64,000 nucleotides of DNA from Chloroflexota bacterium (GCA_024224815.1 JAAENC010000128.1:1-64000), one strand, 5' to 3'; counted from the stretch's first letter, positions 9,690 through 19,304 are shown. Notes: generated by a model from the letters alone, not told the origin. Translations and numbers: made by a program.

Positions 9690-10715
9690 ATGAAAAGCCC
9701 CCAAATTTCGGTCATTTTACCTTGTTATAACGCGGCCAAAACTTTAGATGAAACGCTTGAAAGCCTTGCGATGCAAAGTTTTCATGATTTTGAAGTACTC
9801 GCAGTAGATGATGGCTCAACAGATGATACAGGATTGATACTGGATCGCTGGGCGAAAAAAGATGCCCGCTTTAAGCACATCTCCCGCCCCCATGCAGGAG
9901 TCATCTCCGCATCGAACGTGGGGATGCTTGCCAGCCAAGCCCCCTATATCGCCCGCACCGACGCGGATGATCGTTCCCACCCCGAACGCTTGGCAAAACA
10001 ATGGGCATTTCTCGAAAAAAATCAGGATACTGCGGCAGTTAGCTGCCTCGTCAAAGCTTTCCCCGAAAAAGATGTGGGCGGTGGTTTTCAGGTTTATCTG
10101 GAGTGGCTAAATTCACTCGTCACAGATGCAGAGATAAAACGAGAGATTTTTGTTGAAAGCCCTTTGCCAAACCCCAGCGTGATGTTTCGGCGCGAATGGC
10201 TGCTAAAAATGGGCGGTTACGAAGAGCGTGGTTTCCCTGAAGATTACGATCTATATTTAAGGATGTATCTTGCGGGCGCAAAATTTGCCAAAATCCCCGA
10301 AGTTTTGCACGAATGGCGTGAACATGAAAATAGAATTACGCATACCGATAGCCGTTATTCGCTGGAGAATTTTCTGCGAACAAAAGCCTACTATCTCGCG
10401 CGTGGCCCGCTAAAAGGACGGGATGCAATTATCATTTGGGGTTCCGGGATGATGGGGCGCAGACTCGCCAAACAACTTGAGCGACAAGATGTGAATATTG
10501 TCGCCTTTGTGGATATTGACCCGAAGAAGATCGGGCGTACGAGACGAGGAAAACCGATTATCGCAGCGGATGCGTTAGAAGAAGTTTGGGGAGGGCATAA
10601 AAATCCTGCGTTGCTGGCAAGTGTCGGGTCACGCGGGGCACGGAAACTTATCCGAGAGAGACTGGTAAATGAGTTTGGCTTTGTTGAAGGGGAAGATTGG
10701 TGGGCAGCGGCTTAA
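9690..10715 (+). CDS. Family 2 glycosyltransferase with C-terminal Rossmann-like domain
   Basis: 341 residues. The N-terminal 230 are a GT-A fold: ISVILPCYNAAKTL, VDDGSTDDT near residue 40, and the metal-binding DADD near 92. The C-terminal 100 residues resemble the nucleotide-binding N-terminal domain of PglD-like enzymes (IIIWGSGMMGRRLA, then FVDIDPKKIG), an unusual but known addition. It likely transfers a sugar to a cell-surface glycan. It is a single gene with an atypical upstream region and no clear Shine-Dalgarno sequence. Confidence 0.82.
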   Translation: MKSPQISVILPCYNAAKTLDETLESLAMQSFHDFEVLAVDDGSTDDTGLILDRWAKKDARFKHISRPHAGVISASNVGMLASQAPYIARTDADDRSHPERLAKQWAFLEKNQDTAAVSCLVKAFPEKDVGGGFQVYLEWLNSLVTDAEIKREIFVESPLPNPSVMFRREWLLKMGGYEERGFPEDYDLYLRMYLAGAKFAKIPEVLHEWREHENRITHTDSRYSLENFLRTKAYYLARGPLKGRDAIIIWGSGMMGRRLAKQLERQDVNIVAFVDIDPKKIGRTRRGKPIIAADALEEVWGGHKNPALLASVGSRGARKLIRERLVNEFGFVEGEDWWAAA

Positions 10716-10750
10716 ATAAAAAAGATGGTGCTTGTGTAATAAATGATGGT

Positions 10751-10840
10751 TTGTCATTGCGAGCGAAGTTTACGAAGCGCGGCAATCTCCATCACTATCT
10801 TGGGGATTACTTCGCCAATAAAGCTAGATCGCAATGACAA
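10751..10840. repeat. REP-like inverted repeat, family 1
   Basis: Outer arms TTGTCATTGCGA and TCGCAATGACAA, with inner GGCAATCTCC and GGATTACTTCG segments. Related elements lie at 25975 and, degenerate, at 4070. The TTGCGAGCGAAG...GCAATCTC type is widespread in bacteria as an intergenic repeat. Confidence 0.75.
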
Positions 10841-10855
10841 GTGCTTATAAAAAAA

Positions 10856-10884
10856 ACCTGACAGCTTTCTAAAAGCTGTCAGGT
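10856..10884 (-). terminator. Terminator of the ferredoxin gene; repeated hairpin
   Basis: A perfect 13-bp stem, ACCTGACAGCTTT with its complement around CTA. On the minus strand it ends in a T run. The same 29 bases recur at 30219-30247. Confidence 0.9.
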
Positions 10885-10910
10885 TTATCTTTCTAAGAAT
10901 AGGATATTAT

Positions 10911-11303
10911 CTATCCGTCGTAGCCAGGGCCATTTTCGAAATAATCGTAATTGGGTTGAATATCTTCGGTGAGATCAACTTCTTCGCCGGCTTCGAGTTG
11001 TTTGGTGCAGTCCAGCACAACGGGGTTGCCGTGGTGGTCTGTATTCTCGTAGTGTCCTGTAAGGCCAATGCGAGCGATGAATTCGCCACCTTCAGCAACA
11101 TAAGGCTCAGGTACTTCATCTTCAACAAAGATTGCGTTATATGGGCATTCGGGAATACAAGCACCGCAATCAATGCAGGTATCGGGGTCAATATAGAACC
11201 AGGGGTGTTCTTCTTGTGGGGTGCCAGGAACGATACATTCGACGGGGCAAACTTCTACACAGCCGCTATCGCGCAGGCATAAACTAGTGATAATGTGAGT
11301 CAT
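10911..11303 (-). CDS. Ferredoxin with two [Fe-S] cluster motifs
   Basis: 130 residues, a soluble electron carrier. The first cysteine set is C9, C15, C19, C23 (SGCVEVCPVEC); the second is C43, C46, C49, C53 (CIDCGACIPECP), a classic 4Fe-4S motif. The wider spacing of the first set fits the 7Fe/8Fe ferredoxin group (FdxA-like). The C-terminal 70 residues are acidic and carry no cluster motif. Start 11303 is preceded by GAGGAG. It is a monocistronic gene divergent from sodN. Confidence 0.88.
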   Translation of the reverse strand: MTHIITSLCLRDSGCVEVCPVECIVPGTPQEEHPWFYIDPDTCIDCGACIPECPYNAIFVEDEVPEPYVAEGGEFIARIGLTGHYENTDHHGNPVVLDCTKQLEAGEEVDLTEDIQPNYDYFENGPGYDG

Positions 11304-11436
11304 TTTTTCTCCTCTTCTTATGAGATGATAATAAAGCGAACTACGTCATTTTACCTTATTTTTTTATTGATGGGGTGAATTTCTTCGCTCTTTTGCAGAG
11401 TATAAGTGGACGAAAAAGGTAATTTTTATGATTTTC

Positions 11437-11465
11437 TTGACAAAATTTATTTTTATTAGTATTAT
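11437..11465 (+). promoter_or_regulatory. Sigma-70 promoter of sodN
   Basis: TTGACA (11437-11442), exactly 17 bp, then TATTAT (11460-11465), 42 bp before the sodN start codon. It is the best match to consensus noticed in the window, and fits a highly expressed gene. Confidence 0.8.
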
Positions 11466-11507
11466 TTTTTTACATTAATTTGCTAATCAGACTACTAAGG
11501 AGTAACT

Positions 11508-11987
11508 ATGTTCTACCGTTTTTTTGATGCCCTTGATAAGAAAAACGCTTTTGACCGCGCAGAAGCTCATTGCGATGTCCCCTGCGGAATTTATGACCCA
11601 AGCACCGCTCAAATCTCTGCCCTGACCGTCGTCCGCATGATGGATTTGATGGCCGCTGAAGACCACGATGGTGTTGCCCATGAAAATAGCATGTCTCGTT
11701 ATGTTCAGGTTAAAGAAGAACATGCCGAAAATGCCAAGCACGAAGTTCGCATTATTTGGGGCGATTATTTCAAGAAAGATAAGCACCCAAATGTAGACGA
11801 TTTGGTTCACAAGATCATGCAGCTTGGTTCTGCATCTCGCCAGACTGCTGACCGCGAAAATGGTGTTGCTTTTGTTGAAGCGATCAATGAATTCGCTGCC
11901 ATCTTCTGGGAAACCAAAGGTGTTGCGACCAAAAAGGCAAACGCGCCTTATGCTCCTGCTCTCGAAATGGTTTATCCCGATCTCTAG
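11508..11987 (+). CDS. sodN: Nickel superoxide dismutase
   Basis: 159 residues. Ni-SOD converts superoxide to O2 and H2O2. The nickel hook is plain: HCDVPCGIYDP at residues 21-31, giving ligands His21, Cys22 and Cys26, which become His1, Cys2 and Cys6 after removal of a 20-residue propeptide. The mature enzyme would be 139 residues, slightly longer than the Streptomyces form. ATG 11508 follows AAGGAG. The next gene encodes the matching maturation protease, which confirms the call. It has a strong promoter and its own terminator. No nickel transporter or NikR-like regulator is nearby. Confidence 0.96.
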   Translation: MFYRFFDALDKKNAFDRAEAHCDVPCGIYDPSTAQISALTVVRMMDLMAAEDHDGVAHENSMSRYVQVKEEHAENAKHEVRIIWGDYFKKDKHPNVDDLVHKIMQLGSASRQTADRENGVAFVEAINEFAAIFWETKGVATKKANAPYAPALEMVYPDL

Positions 11988-11999
11988 ATCACAAAATGA

Positions 12000-12036
12000 A
12001 AAGGCTGGCTTCGTTAGGAAGTCAGCCTTTTTTTGA
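12000..12036 (+). terminator. Terminator/attenuator between sodN and sodX
   Basis: Stem AAAGGCTG.CTTC with GAAG.CAGCCTTT (one bulge) and a run of seven Ts, ending 6 bp before the sodX start codon. It would let only part of the sodN transcripts continue into the protease gene. Confidence 0.8.
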
Positions 12037-12041
12037 ATCTA

Positions 12042-12326
12042 ATGTTTCAAATTTTACGCATTCATGGTGAAAGTATGTCCCCAGAATATCAGGATGGGGA
12101 TTTTGTGTTATTAATAAAGTTTTTTCGGGGAAAAATTAAGAAAGGTGATGTGATTGTGTTTAAACATCAGCTATATGGCACGCTCATAAAAGCTGTTGAA
12201 AAAATTACAGATGAGGGGGTTTATGTTCTCGGAACGGGGGAGAATAGTCTCGATAGCCGTAGATTGGGCCCCGTTAATCCTCTTTCTGTTCAGGGAAGAG
12301 TGATTTGGCATATTCGTCGCACTTAG
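12042..12326 (+). CDS. sodX: Nickel-type superoxide dismutase maturation protease
   Basis: 94 residues, S26/S24-type signal-peptidase fold, expected to cut the Ni-SOD propeptide so that His1 is exposed for nickel. The catalytic Ser is in HGESMSP (Ser11), the Lys in GTLIKAVEK (Lys50), and the C-terminal GENSLDSRRLGPV box is typical of the family. No membrane segment, as usual for SodX. ATG 12042 is chosen over an in-frame TTG at 12033 that lies in the terminator T run. There is no room for a normal Shine-Dalgarno sequence, so translation should be weak, suiting a protease needed in small amounts. Confidence 0.93.
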   Translation: MFQILRIHGESMSPEYQDGDFVLLIKFFRGKIKKGDVIVFKHQLYGTLIKAVEKITDEGVYVLGTGENSLDSRRLGPVNPLSVQGRVIWHIRRT

Positions 12327-12391
12327 TATCTAAATAAAAGGGGAACGGGGTTATAATTTGCGGAACGTGCTCTAAAATTTCACAGGTTTAT

Positions 12392-14464
12392 ATGAAAAAG
12401 AAGATTCTTTCCGTTTATCAACAATTGGTTTTGCCCGATTGGTCTGTCCCGCTGATTTTGCTTGGCGTTTCTTTCGTGACATTTGGCTTGCTCACTCCGA
12501 ACCTGGGCTTTTATATGGATGATTGGCCTTATATTCATTATGCATATACGCGTGGTATTGAGAGTCTGAAAGATATGCTTTTCTATGATAGTCGTCCTTT
12601 TGCAGGATGGTTATATATTTTAGCTTTCAGGTTGCTTGGTTTCAAGCCCTTAGCTTGGCATATTTCAACGCTAATACTTAGATGGATAGCTACACTTGGC
12701 TTGTGGCTAAGTTTTCGTGTTTTGTGGAAAGATCAAAAAGAGTTAGCTCTTTATACAGCGCTTCTTTTTTCTGTATATCCTTATTTTCTAATGCAGCCTC
12801 TTGCTGTAGGCTCTACGCACCATTGGGTTGGTTTTTCGTTTTATGCTTTTTCTTTGTGGGCAATGCTCCTTTCTCAATCTAAAAAGAAATGGTATGTCCC
12901 CTTGTTATTGTGCTCTCTCTTACTTGAAGGGATACACCTTTTTACAGCTGAGTATTTTTCCGGTTTAGAGCTTTTGCGGCCCTTTATCTTGTGGATACTT
13001 CTTTCTCGTCAAGAAGAAAATATCCTTAGGCGATTAGTTCGTGTCTTCTTGCAGTGGCTTCCTTACCTCCTTATTTTAATAGCCTATGCTTATTGGAGAG
13101 CTTTTATATTTCAGGGACCACCAAATGGAGATCGCAACCCACCTGTTCTTTTATATCAATTTATAGCAGAGCCGCTTCAAGCAGCTTTTCAACTTCTTAT
13201 TATTTCTTTAAAAGATTCCACTATCATTTTATTTAATAGTTGGTATCAAACACTAGAGCCTAATCTTTTTTCGCTTTCTTCATTTTTTGCTCGTTTAGTA
13301 TTGATAGTGCTTTTTCTTAGCTTTTTTTCTCTTGTATTTCTTCTGAATAAATTAGGAAAGGAAAAAAGAATAGAAGAGAAAGAAGCAGAGCAAAAAAAAT
13401 GGCGTAAAGAAGCAATTCTTCTTGGCATTGTAGCCCTTTTTTCAGGAACACTTCCAATTTGGACTATAGGAAAAAATATCGCAATGCATAAAAATCAAAT
13501 GGCGGCGACTCGCTTTGGTATCCCATCCATGTTTGGAGCGGCGTTGTTATTGGTTATTTTGCTTGACTACTTTATTACTGATAGGCAAAGAATGAAGGTC
13601 GCAATCTCTCTAGTGGTTACTTTGGCAATAGGTCTTCATCTGAATAATGCACATTCTTATGAGTATTCTTGGGAAAAGCAAGTGAATCTTTATCAACAAC
13701 TTGTTCAACGTATCCCTGATATGGAGCCGAATACCGCTCTTGTTTCAGCAGGAGAAGTCTTGTTCTATATGGGTGATTATCCAACTTCTTATGCGCTGAA
13801 TTCAATTTATACATCCTCTGCAACAGAGACTCCTTATTGGTTCTTTGCACTCTATTCAAATTTCCCCGGGCAATTTGATGACTTTTTTGCAGGGATGCCG
13901 CTTCAAAAGCAACATCTCTTGTCTGAATTTTCAGGGCGTAGCGAAGATATTCTTTTTATTTCTTATGAGCCGGAGCGCGGGCAGTGTTTGTGGGTTTTGC
14001 GGCCGGAAGATGCTAATTTACGCCTCATCTCGCAAGTAGAGCGGCAAGCAAGCCTAAATTCCGCGATTGATCGTATCCAAATCGCAGGGGAAAATCTTCG
14101 AGTTTTGCCTCCGGAGATATTCGGAGAGGACATCCCGGAAAACTGGTGTTCTTTCTATCAACGAGCAGATTTGGCGCGTCAGAGAGAAAACTGGATAGAA
14201 GTTACGAGGCTATGGGAAGACGCCCTGGATAAGGATAAGAGACCTGAAAACGGCTTTGAATATATTCCTTTTATAGAAGGGTATGCCTATCAAGAAAAAT
14301 GGCAAGATGTGAAAAAACTGACAAGACAAGCGAAAAAAGTTTCGCAAGGTATGGAACCTACTCTTTGCTCTACACTTTCTCGTTTGGAAGAAAGAACATT
14401 AACTTCTCCTTTGCGTGAAGAGATTGTGTTAGATTTGACTGAGTATCTTGATTGTGAGAGATAA
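12392..14464 (+). CDS. Polytopic membrane protein, GT-C glycosyltransferase-like
   Basis: 690 residues. Roughly ten to twelve hydrophobic segments between residues 15 and 450, then a soluble tail of about 240 residues. An Asp pair in the first exported loop (YMDDWPY, Asp43-Asp44) matches the position of the catalytic acid in GT-C enzymes that use lipid-linked sugars. No closer family is recognised. The tail has helical, TPR-like stretches. It is followed after 23 bp by a small membrane protein and then by the HD-GYP sensor, all on the same strand. Assignment as a glycosyltransferase is tentative. Confidence 0.55.
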   Translation: MKKKILSVYQQLVLPDWSVPLILLGVSFVTFGLLTPNLGFYMDDWPYIHYAYTRGIESLKDMLFYDSRPFAGWLYILAFRLLGFKPLAWHISTLILRWIATLGLWLSFRVLWKDQKELALYTALLFSVYPYFLMQPLAVGSTHHWVGFSFYAFSLWAMLLSQSKKKWYVPLLLCSLLLEGIHLFTAEYFSGLELLRPFILWILLSRQEENILRRLVRVFLQWLPYLLILIAYAYWRAFIFQGPPNGDRNPPVLLYQFIAEPLQAAFQLLIISLKDSTIILFNSWYQTLEPNLFSLSSFFARLVLIVLFLSFFSLVFLLNKLGKEKRIEEKEAEQKKWRKEAILLGIVALFSGTLPIWTIGKNIAMHKNQMAATRFGIPSMFGAALLLVILLDYFITDRQRMKVAISLVVTLAIGLHLNNAHSYEYSWEKQVNLYQQLVQRIPDMEPNTALVSAGEVLFYMGDYPTSYALNSIYTSSATETPYWFFALYSNFPGQFDDFFAGMPLQKQHLLSEFSGRSEDILFISYEPERGQCLWVLRPEDANLRLISQVERQASLNSAIDRIQIAGENLRVLPPEIFGEDIPENWCSFYQRADLARQRENWIEVTRLWEDALDKDKRPENGFEYIPFIEGYAYQEKWQDVKKLTRQAKKVSQGMEPTLCSTLSRLEERTLTSPLREEIVLDLTEYLDCER

Positions 14465-14487
14465 CTAGAACCTTTTGGAGTGCCTGA

Positions 14488-15084
14488 ATGAGTGACACTA
14501 CCCTTTTGATTGGCTTTATTAGTTTTGCTGTTTTCTTGTTTATTGGTGCAATGATTCTTCGGAATATAAGTGTGGAAGATATTCTTCAGGAAGAAAAAAA
14601 ACATTCTGCTATCGGGCAGAATTTATCCCCTTTTAAAACACAAAAAAATACGCAAACTGGGGAAATGCAAGAAAGAAAACCATTTAGATTAGATCGAGAG
14701 ACCCTGAATAATATCGGGAAAATTTTCGGTACGGTCGGTGCAATTATGATTTTTGCACCTCTACCACAATTTTTTAATAGAATTGGATTAGGCTTGGCAG
14801 TAGTGGGTTATTTTCTTGTTAAAGCTACTGTGCCTCCAAAGAAGAAAAATGCTGCAAAGAAAGAAAGTCCTATTGCACAGAAAATTCGCTTACTTTCAGG
14901 CAAAGCTGAATATAAAGAAGCGCTAAAGCTACTATATAACGATCATAGCAATAATCCGCAAGCTACAGAAGAAGAAAAATATAGTCGTGCTATTCGTTAT
15001 CTGCAAAGTAAAGGAATTTCTCGTGATGAAGCAAAAGAGAACCTGGTGCTTCTCTTTACTTTACTAAAACGAAATAAGAATTGA
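14488..15084 (+). CDS. Small membrane protein of unknown function
   Basis: 198 residues. One membrane segment near residues 5-24, then a basic loop, then one or two segments near 80-112 (FGTVGAIMIFAPLPQ... and LGLAVVGYFLV). The C-terminal 80 residues are charged and cytosolic, with a possible TPR-like pair of helices (KIRLLSGKAEYKEALKLLYND). GGAG lies 10 bp before ATG 14488. No family recognised. It sits between the 690-residue membrane protein and the HD-GYP gene, probably in one transcript. Confidence 0.6.
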   Translation: MSDTTLLIGFISFAVFLFIGAMILRNISVEDILQEEKKHSAIGQNLSPFKTQKNTQTGEMQERKPFRLDRETLNNIGKIFGTVGAIMIFAPLPQFFNRIGLGLAVVGYFLVKATVPPKKKNAAKKESPIAQKIRLLSGKAEYKEALKLLYNDHSNNPQATEEEKYSRAIRYLQSKGISRDEAKENLVLLFTLLKRNKN

Positions 15085-15115
15085 AATTTTCCCAAGACAA
15101 CAATAATTTTCCCTA

Positions 15116-18100
15116 ATGAAAAGAGTCTTCCCCTCTGATACTTATCATTTTCTACTTGCGAGCCTTCTCTCTGCGAGTGCGCAGGGCTTTTTTCTTGCCA
15201 CACATCGGTATAGTGATTTGTTGCGAGGGCTTTCTTCCTTAGGGGTCGTTCTTTTATCAGCCCTCTTTTTCTCATCGAATATATTGAGCTTGTCCCTGGT
15301 TTTCTTTACAGGTTCTAAGCGAAGACAAAAACAGATATGGTTTTTTGTCTTTATCTCTCTCACTTTTCATATTTTTTTATATGCCCGTGCTTTGCTATTT
15401 GTAGAAGCTATTCTTTTTTTTGTGCTATGCATGGGATATAGCTTGAAAGTGTGGCAGAGAGATTCGACAAAAAAATATCTCGTTTATTCCATGGTCATTG
15501 CAAATATTGCTGTTGGTTCAGGTTTTATATTGCTGCCAGGTTTTTTGGTGGCTCCTCTATATCAGCCGGCACTATTTATGAAAAATCTCCTAGGAGTGAC
15601 ATTTCTAGGGACAGCTACAATAAATTTGCTTTCACTTATAAGACCGGAAAAAGACTTTTATTTTAAATCTTCCAAACTGATAGTGCTTCCTTGGTTGGGA
15701 TGGGCGTTCATCTTTGCAAGAATACCGGAAATTAGTATTGTCGTCCCCGCTGTTGTTCTTTCCGCGACACTCCTGACATCAAACTTGCTACCCTTCGAGA
15801 AAGTTCGTCTTCCCGAAAACAGGATGTTTGGTAATTTTATCTTTCCAACGGTATCTTTGCTACATGTGCTTTTTCTTGCTCTTGTTTATTATCTTATTCA
15901 AGGTAGTGCCCCCGCTGTTACAGAGAAAAATGATGTTGCTCTACTAGCCTCATACTTTTTGTCTCTTGTTTTTCTTTATGCTGTGATGAAATTTCATTCT
16001 ATGATATATAAGCTGGTTTCTGATCCTTCAGAGCATTTAGATGAGAGTGAAAAGAAAACGAGCTTTGAAAGATTTTCAGATCATTTGTTTGCACCTGCTC
16101 AAGAGTTATTGCCCTTGTCTGAGTGGCAGGCAAAGAAAATACAAGGACTTTCAGAAAATCTTTTAAAAGAAAAAGAAAATGCAAGACAATTTGCGATGCT
16201 AAGCGAACTACGAAAAGAGTTGGATGATCAATATGATAATCCAGTAGCCGCTCAGCTTGTTGTGAATTCAATAGTGAAATGCTTTCAGGTAGGAATTGTA
16301 GCTCTTTTCCTCCATGATATTGAGACACAAGAAGTAGTTGTTCTTGCTTCTGCAGGAGATATGAAATCTGATTTCCCTTCAGGTTACCGCCAAAAAATCA
16401 GCATAGGCATTCTTGGGCGCACAGCTCGGCTCAGAAAAACGCAAATTGTAAATGATACGGAAAAAGATAAGGATTTTCTGGAAATTCCCAACACAACAAT
16501 ATTGTCCGAAGTCGATATTCCTCTTGTCAATCATGGTCATCTCAAAGGGATTCTTTCTGTTTGCTCAGAAGAACGAAATACTTTTTCAGCAGCAGATGTG
16601 CGCAGTTTTGAAGCAATAGGAGAAGAGCTGCTAAATAATTGGGATCGCTCCGGCTACAATCAGCGTTTGGGAGAGCTTATCCAATCAAATATTCCTTTGT
16701 CTACAGCCCTTAACACCCAATCTGTAATTGAAGAAGTTGCCGGTCTTGCAAGAAAAACAGTAGAAGCACGTTTTGTTTTTGCCGCCCTCTTCAACCAAGA
16801 TGGCTCTTTTACGCGAATATCTTCTGCAGGCTATGCCCCTGCTTTGCAGGAGTTTCTAAGCAAAGATCTGTCTACGAATAAATTGCTAGGCGCAGCACTT
16901 AATGCAACAAAGCCTTTTAGGGTCAGAGATATTCGTAAATATCAGCATGCACCGTCAATAACTCTGGATCATAATATGTTGCGCGGGCTTATCGTTATGC
17001 CTTTACGTTTTCATGGTGTTAGTATTGGTGCAATTTTGGCATTTGGCAAGCAGGGATGCGTGTTTTTTAGCAAAAAAGATGAATCTCTTGCAAATTTATT
17101 GGTAACGCAAGCTGTTGCAGCAATCGAAAGTTCATGGCTAATTGATGAGTTACGTTCAAGAAGTGTAACTACCTCTATACTAAACGAATTAAGTTACGGC
17201 ATTCTTGAAACAGAGAATTTTCAAGATGCAGCTCAACTTATCGCTAAATCAGCTCATCGTCTTGCAACTGCATCAGTTGCGGGAATCGTTCTTTTTTCAT
17301 TAGATAGAAATATCCAAACTGCACTTGAAGTTTCCTCTGAGGGGACTCATCTTAACCAAACAATTCCTTTGGAGTTTGTAAAACAAACGCTAGCAGTTGG
17401 AGAGAGAATTACTATTGCTAGCGGGGATGGATCAGCGCATATTTATCTTCCTATCCAAACATCTCTACGAAAATATGGTGTTTTGTGGGTAGAGTTTGAA
17501 GAAGGTGAAAGACGGGCATCGTCTCAAGAACAATATTTGCAGACATTGGCCACTCAAGCAGCTATGGCACTCGAACGAACCATGTTCTTACTTGATTCAC
17601 AGGAAAAAGCTGAAGAAATAAAAAAGGCCTATGGAAAATTACAAACTAGCTATGATGAAACCCTCACCGCGCTTATGTCAGCTTTAGATGCCCGAGATAG
17701 AGAAACAGAGGGGCATAGTGAGCGTGTGGGAAATATGGCTTATTTGTTGGGAGAGAAATTTGATCTTACAGACACTCAGCGCAGCTCTCTGCAACGCGGT
17801 TCTCTGCTGCATGATATTGGAAAAATAGGTATCAGCGATACAATCCTCAATAAGAAAGGTACACTCACTGAAGAAGAATGGGATATTATGCGCAAACATC
17901 CTATCATCGGGCGAGAGATTATTAAAGATATCCCCTTTTTGAAAGACGCTCTCCCCGTTGTTTATTGTCACCATGAACGGTGGAACGGGAGCGGATACCC
18001 ACAAGGCCTACGCGGCGAAGAAATTCCGCTCGAAGCACGTATTTTTGCTGTAGCCGATATATTTGATGCTCTTACCAGCACACGTCCTTACAGAAAAAAA

Positions 18101-18232
18101 TCAACAGAAGCAGAAGCCCTTGCCTACCTAAAAGAGCAGGCCGGCATTTTGGTAGATCCCCAAGTTGTTACTGTCTTTGAATATTTGCTGAAAAAAGGGA
18201 GTATCTATAGCGTAACGATCCCCAGAAAATAA
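15116..18232 (+). CDS. Membrane-anchored multi-GAF HD-GYP phosphodiesterase
   Basis: 1038 residues. The N-terminal 300 residues contain about eight membrane segments; next come two or three GAF-like domains (about 360-500, 530-690 and 700-830), then an HD-GYP domain (about 860-1035). The metal-binding HD is in LLHDIGKIGISD, followed by HHERWNGSGYP, the GYP signature. HD-GYP enzymes hydrolyse cyclic di-GMP. It is likely a membrane sensor that lowers c-di-GMP in response to a small ligand or redox signal; the signal is unknown. The start lacks an evident Shine-Dalgarno sequence. Confidence 0.9.
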   Translation: MKRVFPSDTYHFLLASLLSASAQGFFLATHRYSDLLRGLSSLGVVLLSALFFSSNILSLSLVFFTGSKRRQKQIWFFVFISLTFHIFLYARALLFVEAILFFVLCMGYSLKVWQRDSTKKYLVYSMVIANIAVGSGFILLPGFLVAPLYQPALFMKNLLGVTFLGTATINLLSLIRPEKDFYFKSSKLIVLPWLGWAFIFARIPEISIVVPAVVLSATLLTSNLLPFEKVRLPENRMFGNFIFPTVSLLHVLFLALVYYLIQGSAPAVTEKNDVALLASYFLSLVFLYAVMKFHSMIYKLVSDPSEHLDESEKKTSFERFSDHLFAPAQELLPLSEWQAKKIQGLSENLLKEKENARQFAMLSELRKELDDQYDNPVAAQLVVNSIVKCFQVGIVALFLHDIETQEVVVLASAGDMKSDFPSGYRQKISIGILGRTARLRKTQIVNDTEKDKDFLEIPNTTILSEVDIPLVNHGHLKGILSVCSEERNTFSAADVRSFEAIGEELLNNWDRSGYNQRLGELIQSNIPLSTALNTQSVIEEVAGLARKTVEARFVFAALFNQDGSFTRISSAGYAPALQEFLSKDLSTNKLLGAALNATKPFRVRDIRKYQHAPSITLDHNMLRGLIVMPLRFHGVSIGAILAFGKQGCVFFSKKDESLANLLVTQAVAAIESSWLIDELRSRSVTTSILNELSYGILETENFQDAAQLIAKSAHRLATASVAGIVLFSLDRNIQTALEVSSEGTHLNQTIPLEFVKQTLAVGERITIASGDGSAHIYLPIQTSLRKYGVLWVEFEEGERRASSQEQYLQTLATQAAMALERTMFLLDSQEKAEEIKKAYGKLQTSYDETLTALMSALDARDRETEGHSERVGNMAYLLGEKFDLTDTQRSSLQRGSLLHDIGKIGISDTILNKKGTLTEEEWDIMRKHPIIGREIIKDIPFLKDALPVVYCHHERWNGSGYPQGLRGEEIPLEARIFAVADIFDALTSTRPYRKKSTEAEALAYLKEQAGILVDPQVVTVFEYLLKKGSIYSVTIPRK

Positions 18233-18260
18233 AAACGAGCGTTTCAAACGCTCGTTTTTA
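18231..18260. terminator. Bidirectional terminator
   Basis: AAAAACGAGCGTTT and its complement around a short loop, between the convergent HD-GYP and aldolase genes. Confidence 0.85.
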
Positions 18261-18263
18261 TTT

Positions 18264-19304
18264 TTACCCAAGTAATTCTTTGAAAGCAGCTATTGTTTTT
18301 TCAACATCTTCATCATCGATCCAATAATGCAAAACCAAGCGGAAGCTACGCGCACCGGTTAAGCTAATGCGAATTCCACGAGCTTTGTGAAGATGCGCAG
18401 CAACCTTTTCTCCCGGATATTCGATGTGCTCTGCCAAACGCATAAATATCATATTTGTATGAGGTGTTCCTTCATCGAGGATTAAGCCCGAAACGCTCTC
18501 AAGTCCCTTGGCTAGCTTCCGTGCCCGAAGATGGTCTTCACCCAAACGATCTACCATTTCATCTAATGCGATAATCCCGGCGGCTGCCAAAATACCGGCC
18601 TGACGCATCCCGCCGCCCAATTGTTTACGCAGCCGATGCGCTTTTTGGATAAATTCCTGTGAGCCGCAAAGAACAGAGCCAACAGGCGCAGAAAGCCCTT
18701 TGCTCAGGCAAAATGTTAGGGAGTCAAAAGGCGTAGCAAGTTCTTTAGCAGAAGATGTTGAAGCTGCGGCTGCGTTGAAAAGACGTGCGCCATCCAAGTG
18801 GAGAGCAAGACCACGCTCTTTGGCAAAATCGCCAACCTGGTTAAGATAATCCTGCGGGAGAACAATCCCTCCACATTTATTTTGGGTATTTTCAAGCGCA
18901 ATTAATCTGGTGACAGGTTCATGGGCATCATCCCAACGGACAGCTTCTTCTATATCTTCGAGCAAGAGGGTGCCATCTTTTTGGTTGGGAAGTTGGTGAG
19001 AATGAACGCCGCCCAGCGCAGAAATGCCGCCTGTCTCATATCGGAAGATATGCGATTGATTGCCAAGAATAACTTCATCACCGCGTCCGCAGTGGGCGAG
19101 AACTGAGATCAGATTTCCCATTGTGCCGGAGGGGAGAAATAGCCCGGCTTCTTTGCCTAGCATCTCCGCCGCCATCTCCTGAAGTTGATTGACTGTGCTG
19201 TCTTCGCCATAAACGTCGTCGCCGACATTGGCATTTGCCATTGCTTCGCGCATGGCGGGGGTGGGCTGAGTAACGGTATCTGAACGCAGATCGATGATTT
19301 TCAT
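18264..19304 (-). CDS. ltaE: Low-specificity L-threonine aldolase
   Basis: 346 residues, fold-type I PLP enzyme cleaving L-threonine or L-allo-threonine to glycine and acetaldehyde. The opening IDLRSDTVTQPT, the DDVYGEDSTV box near residue 30, and the PLP lysine in LTFCLSKGLSAPVGS near 198 are all diagnostic. The length is standard. Start 19304 is preceded by AAGGAG. A single gene, divergent from the TetR regulator. Confidence 0.92.
   Translation of the reverse strand: MKIIDLRSDTVTQPTPAMREAMANANVGDDVYGEDSTVNQLQEMAAEMLGKEAGLFLPSGTMGNLISVLAHCGRGDEVILGNQSHIFRYETGGISALGGVHSHQLPNQKDGTLLLEDIEEAVRWDDAHEPVTRLIALENTQNKCGGIVLPQDYLNQVGDFAKERGLALHLDGARLFNAAAASTSSAKELATPFDSLTFCLSKGLSAPVGSVLCGSQEFIQKAHRLRKQLGGGMRQAGILAAAGIIALDEMVDRLGEDHLRARKLAKGLESVSGLILDEGTPHTNMIFMRLAEHIEYPGEKVAAHLHKARGIRISLTGARSFRLVLHYWIDDEDVEKTIAAFKELLG

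Noticed and set aside
12033-12326. TTG start at 12033 for the SOD maturation protease
   Set aside because: It lies in the terminator T run, and the family's N-terminus fits the ATG at 12042.
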